From Bacteriovoracaceae bacterium UBA4096 (GTDB taxonomy: Bacteria; Bdellovibrionota; Bacteriovoracia; Bacteriovoracales; Bacteriovoracaceae), in contig DFXY01000015.1 of the NCBI GenBank assembly GCA_002381945.1, positions 10,142 to 16,207 on the forward strand: a stretch of DNA of 6,066 nucleotides, written 5' to 3'. The position numbers and the translations under genes were made by a program. Below the pieces are notes generated by a model. That model did not search any database and had not been told where the DNA came from. It saw only the letters and a program-made list of their open reading frames with translations. Shown here piece after piece: positions 5,783 through 6,066 of the stretch; position 1 is the stretch's first letter, and every line of letters begins with the position of its first letter.

Positions 5783-6066
5783 TTATTTCTTGCCGCTCAC
5801 TAAATAGTCCTTAAAGGCCAGAATCACCAGTTCATTTTCACTCACAAGCATTGTTTCATTAACTTCCGAAGGAAAGGTCACATAGTATTGTGAAACAGCG
5901 GCCAGTATCGGCAGAACTTTCTTGAGATCACGATTCCCACCCACGCTAGAAACTTCTACCTTCCAAAGCTCAACATTCTTCTTCTCTTTGAGCATCTTCA
6001 CCTTATCGAAAGCAGTTAATTCAAGGAACCGCTTTGCCTTTTCCGAACTAGCAGTATCTTCAACCC
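5783..6066 (-). CDS. Unrecognised protein, C-terminal 94 residues; 5' end beyond window
   Basis: The frame is open from the right edge to TAA at 5783-5785. Internal GTG (6001) and ATG (5995) codons exist, but the reading frame continues upstream with plausible coding content (FLELTAFDKVK), so the real start is most likely outside the window. The visible part is soluble, with mixed charge and no membrane segment, cysteine or signal peptide. It contains a charged stretch (MLKEKKNVELWKVEVSSVGG), a helix-like LKKVLPILAAVSQYYV, and a C-terminus ending FKDYLVSGKK. I do not recognise a family. It is convergent with the symporter gene and shares the terminator at 5745-5771. Confidence 0.7.
   Translation of the reverse strand, partial: VEDTASSEKAKRFLELTAFDKVKMLKEKKNVELWKVEVSSVGGNRDLKKVLPILAAVSQYYVTFPSEVNETMLVSENELVILAFKDYLVSGKK

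Noticed and set aside
5995..6001. GTG 6001 or ATG 5995 as the start of the last minus-strand gene
   Set aside because: The frame stays open to the window edge with coding-like content and no Shine-Dalgarno was seen before these codons, so an upstream start is more likely.

Overview
The window (about 43% GC by eye) is a compact stretch of ordinary-looking bacterial chromosome. It holds eight protein genes, two of them cut by the window edges. There are no RNA genes, mobile elements, CRISPR arrays or long repeats. A heme A synthase (for an aa3-type terminal oxidase), a Na+-coupled dicarboxylate/amino acid symporter, a manganese exporter and a threonine dehydratase suggest a free-living, aerobically respiring, amino-acid-using bacterium, probably Gram-negative. 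The GTQVRQQVD-type heme A synthase and the tiny MGFGRK basic protein remind me of Bdellovibrionota or Bacteroidota-like lineages, but this is a weak impression and not a demonstrated assignment.

Layout. (1) 1-1409, minus strand: mntP followed 3 bp later by a threonine dehydratase whose 3' end lies off the left edge. They look like one transcript. (2) 1410-1487: a short divergent intergenic region. It carries an 8-bp perfect inverted repeat and, separately, a 14-bp element that matches the core of the E. coli MntR box at 13 of 14 positions. (3) 1488-3525, plus strand: heme A synthase (ctaA), then a divergent membrane glycosyltransferase-like protein whose ribosome binding site overlaps the ctaA stop codon. 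(4) 3529-3706: a well-formed sigma70-type promoter driving a 38-residue, very basic protein. (5) 3707-4321, minus strand: a stand-alone LON substrate-binding-domain protein, whose stop codon abuts the stop codon of the small gene. (6) 4322-4481: divergent promoter region. (7) 4482-5732, plus strand: a DAACS-family symporter. (8) 5745-5771: a strong 11-bp stem terminator, probably bidirectional. (9) 5783-6066, minus strand: the 3' end of an unrecognised gene running off the right edge.

I do not see an obvious new multi-gene system. The most interesting points are the MntR-box-like element next to mntP, the asparagine at the position of a canonical heme-ligand histidine in the heme A synthase, the small basic protein gene with its own promoter, and the glycosyltransferase-like protein with only part of the usual catalytic motifs. 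Every gene-free stretch is shorter than 300 bases.
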